The position numbers and the translations under genes are program-made. Source: Chimonanthus salicifolius (Eukaryota; Streptophyta; Magnoliopsida; Laurales; Calycanthaceae). From it: a DNA stretch of 64,000 nucleotides. The stretch covers positions 45,181,222 to 45,245,221 of the forward strand of contig CM023540.1 of the NCBI GenBank assembly GCA_013350335.1. Direction: 5' to 3'. Positions within the stretch are counted from its first letter, which is position 1, and the number at the start of each line of letters is the position of its first letter. Shown one piece after another: positions 34,401 to 43,400 of this stretch. Under the pieces are notes generated by a model. That model saw only the letters and a program-made list of their open reading frames with translations. It made no database searches and had not been told where the DNA came from.

Positions 34401-37400
34401 AAACTGCAGAGCGGCTGCAGTAACTCCCCCCATTGATGGCCCTGTTAACACGATAATCCCTCCCATACAGTTCCCTTAACTGCTGCTAAAAATCCAAATT
34501 TTGACCATCCTCTGTATCAGTGTCCTTTGGGCCCATGTGTTCCACGATGGGTCACATTCTGATAACGGGTCATGAAAGTACCATTCATCTCCAACTGACC
34601 AGGTTTTTTCATCTAATGAGAACAACTGGAGACAGGCAACACAATGAAATGCCTCCTCATTCCACAGTTATAGCAGTCTATTTTTTCCTTAAAATGATTT
34701 TAAAACAGTACATCATATTAGATGCATCTGAGACCACCTAGGCCCACCTATATTGTATGGACACTTCAAGATGTGTGTCGCACCACCCATGTTAGACACT
34801 TGAAAACACACACACATGTTCTTTATAGGACTCTTCTAGTGCTTTTTAACATTCTTCTCCAAGATGAAGAAAATATTACAATATCCTTTTTCTCTTAAAA
34901 CTTAATTAAAATATCAATAACTTTGTCACTTTATTGTTTAGAGTAAACTAGTACATTATTTTCTATTAGTACTATTTCAAACTAGTTCCCCCCAGGCTAC
35001 ATCACCAATAAGCAACAATCGCCTCTGGGCCTTGGGACCCATAAGGGTGGGGTCCAATGTATAGGAATGGGTCAGTTTGAAAGGTATTTTCAAGATGATG
35101 TTTCTCATGAAAAATTAGGTCCACTAAATTTGAAAAGTCATGAATTTTCAAGGGCCCAAAGATCAATAGTGAAAATGGGACTAGTTTTGGATGGATTTTT
35201 AATCCAGCAGCGAGATTAACTCGAAATGGGGGTAAATTTGGACCCAGATGAGCCCCCACATGGGGCACTATTTCACTTATTTTGTTTAAATAAATTTAGA
35301 TTCAAATTTATTTAAATATGGAGTTATGTCCCCATTTCCTATATTTTCTAGTTTACTGAGTCCCAACACCTTGCACAGTTGCACTCATGTCAGAAAAACT
35401 CGCACAAGTTCCTGTACTCATGCAACTTAGAGGCCCACCTAAGGGCATTTGAAAAGCAGAAAAATTACTAAGACTTAATGTAATTTCTACAGCAGTTTGG
35501 ATGTTCAAAGAAACTTAGTTTCTAATGAGTAAGGACTTGGGATTCAATTTTATACGCTAGTGAAATGGTCTAGACTCTAGATCGGTTATCTTATTTTGGT
35601 CAAAGGAGTACATGAAGCATTTTAGGCTTAATGCCCGAGACAGATTTGATTTTCTAATCGAAGGATTGAAGTTTAGACGAAAGTTCTCTCTCTTTCAGGA
35701 TGTGAACCCCATGTTCCCCCAACCATAGTGAATCCCTTTTTGTGGAGATATAACTCTGAATACGAAGCCTCAAACTCAGTACACTATTGTAATATCCTCT
35801 CAACAATCTCCACAACAAAATACATATCCGAAAATTGCAGTTTTGCTGGTCGTAATCATGTGAATGGAAAATATAATTTCTAATAGGATTGAATAGGAAA
35901 AATAGAATAGAAAAAGCCAAGGCATGTGGATGGAAAATAGCTATAATGAAGATGATCATCATAATCATGCAATGAAGGCTAAGGTTTCAGCTATTGTAAG
36001 AGTATAGAAAGCCTTCTCAAGGTAATAAATAAAAAAGTGGATGAGAATAAAGAGGTGTATCAGTGATGATTATTAAAATAAATAGTAGTAGTAATAATGA
36101 TGATAATGGATGATAATGATTTTTGTAAGTATAACTGACAAAGCATTTCTCTCATCTATCAAATTCATAATTGGATTCAACAAATTGTTTTCCATGGGCC
36201 AACTGCTTTATCTAATGCCCTATGACTTAAACCTATAACTTTTATAGTTGCAATAAGAGAATTTAGCGTGGTAGAGGTTCTTGTCATATTATGTTTGTTT
36301 ATTTATTTATTATTGCTCATCGTGATCCTCTAAACTACAATACATATTTCTTCTACTGTAATAGCGTTGCTTTTGGCGTCTTCTATTTCAATTGAAAAGA
36401 TTTACATGTAGACATGCATGCATTGGTATTTCCCTCTAGTAATTGAAAACTGTCCCCATGCAAAGATAATGACCAGGCATATAATAAGGTGAAAAGAACA
36501 AGAAAACTACCTGCAAATTGCAACTGTTACTGTGTATGATGTGTGGGCTATCAAATTCAAGTAAAACGAACACCACCAATCCACCTCTGCGGCATTTTCA
36601 CCGATCACCTTTTCCAACTAATTGATATAAAGATCATGTAAATACCAAAGTAAAATGAGCTCAATCATTTCAGAACTACCAAGAAAAAAAGCATCAGTAT
36701 TTACTAGCTTATAAAGACATTGGAAGTTCAAGTATTTAATACAAGAATAAAAGAGATGGAAGAACATGGAATCTGTAAATTATTTTTTAGAAAATAAAAC
36801 TTATGATTATTCTAGAAGCATAAGTTGTGTATCAAAAAACAGGAACATGTAAATCATTTCCCTCTATCTTATATTAAATAAATGGATTGAAGAGATAGAA
36901 TACATTGATCTTAAAACTGAACTGAAGAGTCCAATAAACTATAATTTCCAAAAAAAAAAAAATTACTTGTTTCCCAAATTATAACAATTTTATTAATGAG
37001 CAAGGGATAAAAAGGCATCAATAGTGGAAAATCTCAAACAGCTAGAACATATAGATTATATCCACCAATCAAAGGCCCTCCTTTGCTAATCTGCAGCACA
37101 GGTTTGAACAACTGGAATGTGAAAAATGGAAAAACTGCCATTAGCAGATAATGGCTCTTACATCTCTTTAAAACTGCCATTAGCAGATAATGGCTCTTAC
37201 ATCTCTTTATAATCTACAAATTCCAAGGATTAGGATTACCTTCTATAGCCAAACAACAGCATATAAAAAATCTATCCATTTAATTACCCTTTGTTCTTTG
37301 GGGTAACAGCTCCTAAAACTACAGACCTTTCAAAAAAAAAAAGTACCTGAAACTACAAGCTGATCTCATAATGTTTTTTTAACGAGAAGATGAAAAATAC

Positions 37401-40400
37401 AGGTGAGCACAAAGAGATTGCACTTCCCAATTTCATGTGGGGCTAATCTTCATATGAATGTGAACATGAATCCTCTTAAATTTCTGCAGGTGGACATAGA
37501 TCATGCTTTATTTGTTTATGTTCAGAAGTAAAAGATTTTTGCGTTACAAATGTTCCTAAATGTTTAAATCCTTAAGAGGAGAAGCAGTAGAAGGAGGGCA
37601 TCAGATGGGTAAAATGAATCACATGACTCCAGCAAAAAATATTAACCAAGTAATCTTAGATATAAGAAATTGAAATCAGAAGGATATTCACACAGTTGTA
37701 TTTTACCTTTGGTGCCCACCTGCGAACAAAGTAAGGAGGAATCTCCTCCATTTCATCATTGAAGCCATAACCATGCAAATTCTGCAAGAGCATAATACAA
37801 CTCATCATATGAAAACAAATTAAACACTACATAAAAGGTATAATATGCATTCTAAGAACATTGAGCAGTTGGATGAGAATACTTTGTCTCTCACAAAGAA
37901 GATAAGATCATCATCTTGGCGTCCCTTCAATTCCCTACTATGAATGAAATACAAGTCCAGCATTTTCTTCCAAAACCGTGCATCCATTTCAACATCTGAC
38001 GCATCATGTTCATCATTTGTGGATTTCTCCAACAAGTCGGAGTGTTTCTTCACCATACTTAATAATTCATACCTACACAAATTAACTTGTCCATATGGAA
38101 TAAGAAATGTATTTTTATGTAACTTTACCATCTAACAAAAAATTAAAACTGATGCTAAAAGAATTATTATCAAAATATTTGTCCTAAATAAACTATCCCC
38201 AAGAACTTGCTCAAAAGACTATAATTAAAAAGATATAAGTTTACAAAACAGAGTTACGTAAGAAGTGTCTTTCAACAAAAAATGAAAAACAAGACAAGAG
38301 TACAAAACAGCATTTTTATGTGCCATTTTCCAACTGGCTAACTTTACTAACAGTATGGAGCATCTCATACATGTTTTGGGAAGAGACACAGAAGCTTGCT
38401 TCTATTTGTATTTTCTTCATTACAGGTGGTACCACTTTGTAGATTTTAGATGAAATGCAAATGAAGTCGAAGATCTTATGGCAGAATAAGGAGCCTTTAA
38501 GGAAGCATTTATATTGAAATCCATCTAGCAGTGTGAATTCTTTGGGTCTTTTAATAAATTGCATTCTTTCACCATCAGGTGATGCTTCCCTTGGTCGTGG
38601 GGTCCATGAGATCTGGTCCTACATCACATTTGTATAATATAACAGAACTTGGAAGAGATACAATAAACCCAATATAGTCATAAAAGTGGCACACCCAATT
38701 TCATCATATCAGGTGGGTACTGGCGAGAGGCTTGCACTAATGTAATGACAAGAACATATATGTTCTTACACATCAGGAATGAAATTGTAGGGGAAATGAT
38801 TAGTATGAACATCTGATGTGCAATCTCTTTGTAAGTGTACATTTGGTAATCCAAAGGCCAATCGACCCCTGTACTCTTGATGGTTGGCACACATCCAATT
38901 TCATATGGGAGCAATTGAATTAACCCAACTTATACCATTAAATCTTCTGAACACATAAACAATAGACATCATCATCCAAATAAAGCTGATTTAGCCCAAG
39001 ACTAATCGATGATAAGACCTTAGGCGCCCAAAAGTCATTCAAAATCATGAGAATGGTCCCTCAAGCCAAATTTCAATGAACTTGCTCTTAAGGTCCTGAT
39101 GCCTTGATCTAGTAAAATTTGTGCAAACCTATGAAGATAAAATACAACCACAAAGATGAGGAACCTAATTTGTTTTATAATTCAAATGAGGATCATACTA
39201 ATCACACTAAGATCCTTGTGACAATCAAGGGGATATCTTGATTAAAGCACTACAACAGTAGTGTCAAAACATACATCCTAATGACTAATCGATCAAAAAA
39301 ATGTGGCGGCAAGGTCCTCCATACGTGCCCTAATTTTTTAGTGTGAAGCTACTTCCCAAACTCAAAGTGCCCCAAACTGTTCACTATTCTTTAGGATCTA
39401 GAGCCATCTTGCTAAGAGACCATCCTTTTGTAATGTGGTATTCAAAGTTCTATCAAGGAATGATAACTTTAGTTGTCAAATCTGTTCCAGTCCAATAGGC
39501 ATGCCAGAATGGATCCCAAAAAAAAAAAAAAAAATTGTTCTGCTTCCAGATTTGGCCTTTTAGGTTACTCAAATATGGTCTAATCTATTTCAGCTAGAGT
39601 GGGAGGATCTGGCTTGCTTTGTCCAACTGAGTCTGTTTTTTTTTTAAATGAAAATAACCCCATGTTAATCGTAAGTTTCATTAGGCCATGGTTTGTCTTT
39701 CCACATATAAGGCTTTTTTAAATAAAAAATCCCACACATAAGAAAGTAAAAGATAGGAAACAACTTTCCTATTCTCTCCCTCAGTTTTCTTGTAAATGGG
39801 CTTATAAAGAGGAAAATCTACTTTTTGCACAAGAAGTAATGGATTTTTTCTTATCTAAAAAAATAAAATAAATGGACGTTTTCATTGGAAAACCACCATG
39901 TTTTTTGCAAATACTATATCGTTTTTGTGTCAATGCCTATTTCATTGAAGATCCTATTTTTTGTGAAAAGCATAGCCTTAGGGTTTGGGACAAGTATAAC
40001 ATGGGTATTTTATAAGCATTTTATGTAAGGCTGCAACTCGTGTGGGATAGGCTGGGTTTTGTGTCTACTCATCCAAGGTCCAAATTGCAATGAAAGGGCC
40101 CTAGCCTGATCACGAGCCCAGGTTAACCTGAATTAGTCAAACCCAAGACTGGACCAAATTGTATTTGTATGACTCAGGCTCAATTTCAAGCTTAAAATGT
40201 ATATGTAGGCTTATCCAGACTCAGGTTTATTATGCCATCTTTTCCAAAATGGAAGACCAAAATGGTTTAACATTAGAACATTTCACTAGAGACGCAAAGA
40301 AACAAGTACCGAAATGGATCTAACAATTTTGATGATAATCGGACCTTCAGATGAAGGGATGAAATGAGAAAAAATCGTGCAGTGAAATGAACCCACAAAT

Positions 40401-43400
40401 GCCTTCAAGTATGTGGAGAGCTATTTGTGATTGTCTTGAGAAGTTCATGCAGTACAATCATTTTGAGTCGGTGCAAGTTATAGAGTGGCTTTTTGTAAGG
40501 ATGTGTAATTTGGCAACATTCCTTAATCTATTCAATTTTTGTCTTTGTCCCAAGTTACATCCTCTTCAAAGGCCCTAGTCGCAAGTTGTTTAGTGCTTAG
40601 AGCAAGTATAGTGGAACATCTAGCTCTCATAGAAATCTATCAAATACTAAAGCTTCCCTTCTACTTTTAGACAAAACTCGTATTTCCCCATCAAATTGCA
40701 TTATAGGATTTGGTGGCCAGACTCGAGCACCTTCTCAATGAAATTATTCTTTAAGTGGAACAACCACAAAACTCCTAACACAGTGACTAATCCAATTATT
40801 TAATCCTTCAAAGCCCTTCCTCAAGCTATTAGCTTCCACTGGAATGTCAAGCTCTGAAAGATCCTTACTGAAGACAATATTTTTGAAAAAAAAAAAATTG
40901 TTTTATGACAAGGATGGCAATTGGCCATGTTTGGGCTAGGCTAGTGTTTTATCAAGCCCTAGCCCAATTTCACAACGTGAAGCTCGAGCTTGACCCGAAA
41001 TAAGCTTGAAATATATGCTCGAGTTCAATCTCCACAAGCCCAAAAGGCTAGATAGAAAGCTCGAGTCATCATCGGCATCAAATGCCAAAATCCCAACTAA
41101 TTGGGATCAGCTTTTTTAGTTCTACTTCTCTATTTGGCTCTATCATGAACCATAAAGGCAATCACTCCATTATCTAATTATGTCTTTCTTTGCCCTGTCC
41201 CTCCATGTTTTCAGTGGTCTACCTCTCCTTGTGCACCTTTCAACTCTATGCACTAGGGTCGTCTCCAATCTTCTACTTACATGACCAAAGACCTTAGACG
41301 AGTTTCTCTCATTTTGTCATCTCTTAGGGCTACCTTTAAAATCCCTAATGTAATCATTTTTAACTCTATCTTTTACAGTTAATCCATTCATCCACCAGTA
41401 CGATGCACATCTCTATCACCTTTTGTCTATTTTTATTTTCTACATTGCCCAATACTCTCCTCGTCTTGCAAAAGACAACAGAGCAAGATTTGTGAGTCTG
41501 GGAGGTCTCAAAAAGGGAGAAGATCTATAGAAACCCACATATTATGTGCTAAATGGGAGTACCTATGTGAACAAGTTTGACAAAAAAGGAAGATAGGAAT
41601 CTGCCGTTTTACGCTAGAAAATCTGGTGAAACATAGACCTAACCTCAAACAAAACTTCAAGCTTTAAATCCTTGTCCTATTGAGTGCTTGAAGCTTCTTC
41701 TCTTAGTGCTCTCAACCATCTGCTTTCACTTTTAGAGAAACAGATCTCTATCTCTCTCTCTGATCGACTTGGCAACTCTTTTTTTCTTTGCAGGGTTGAT
41801 GGCTTTAGGACTATAGACAAAATTTAGATTTTTTACGAAATTCCCAATTACATTTTATTATTATTGATTTCTCTCTTTTTTTACCAAATCCTCAATTACA
41901 TTCTATTATTATTAATTTCTCTTTTTTTTTTTCCTTTATTGTGTGATACACTTGATTGAAAAATTTTAAAAAGTTGTCTGAAAAGGGTAACATACTTTGA
42001 TATTAATAGCTTCACATGCACCAATTGGGCAAATCATGGTTCCTCACTCTCAAGTGCACTAGGCAAATTGATTTGGCCATTCTTTTCTTTGTAGGATTGA
42101 TGGTTTAGACAAAATTTAGATTTTTTACCAAATCCTCAATTACACTTCATTACTATTGATTTCTCCTTCTTCTTTTTTTCTTTTATTGCATGATACACTT
42201 GATTGAAAAAAAAAAATTCCTTTATAGCACACTTTGATATAAATTGGCGATCTACTTGATAAAAATGAAATATCTTGCAATCTCCAACTATTGATCTAAG
42301 GATTAGACCATAAAAGTGTTGAAATGGGACATGCATTTTGGTTATGCAAGAATGACATGGCCCAAAGGATAAAAATTCTTTTAAAAGGTATATCTGATGA
42401 ATATGCCCTTACTTAAAAAGTCAAGACGATCCTAGGCATTGGTATAGAAAACATTAAAAAACAAATGCAGTTGTAATGAATACATAGATTATTCAAGATA
42501 TGTACGATGGTGTAACTGGCCAACTCCATATTGATGGGATAAATGGATTAGATGATAATAATATACAATGGTGCAACTACCAATGTAAGTTTTGTATGCG
42601 GAGAGATGACAATTCCTGGTTAGAGTGGGACTCTACCAAGAATATGCATTAAGCCCATACCTATTTGAGTTAATCTTAGATAACTTAACATCGGGAATTT
42701 TGGATGAAGTATTATGGTGTATGCCTTTTGCAAATAATATAGTATTAATTAGTTAAATGAAAGAACAACTTAGTACAATTAAGTTGGAATCATGGACAAC
42801 TTTGAGACAAATAGTCTTAAAAAACATAACACAAGTGTAACCTTAGTGGAACAAAAGATAGGAAGGGCGATCCAATTAAATAAGAAATGACTTAGTATCT
42901 CATTATAATAAGTTTAGATATTTGAACTCTATGGTAGAATCTCATAGAGGATTTGACTTCGCTATAACTAATAGGATGAGAGCAAGGTGAGCAAAATGTA
43001 GACAAGTTAGTAGAATTTTGCGTGATAAAAGAGTTTGACATCACTAAAAGCAACGATTTTATAAAACGATTATCAAAACCCCAATGCTCTATAAAGCAAA
43101 GTTTTAGGCAATGAAGAAAAGATAAATAGATAAAATCAGGGTAACAAAGATGAGCAAGCTATGTTAGATGAGTGAATCAACTCTAAAAGATAGAAACAAT
43201 CACATTGGGATAGTCATGAAAAATAGCCCCAATAGACCCAAAAAAAAGAAGAAGAAGAGAAACTCATTTGAAGTGACCATGTACATAGAAGTCCAAATAC
43301 AGCCCCAATATGTAGCATTGAGAGGTTGCAATAGCGTGCACAAGGAGGAGAGGTGTACCATTGAAAATGTGGATGAAGGGATAAGGAAATCCATGATAGA

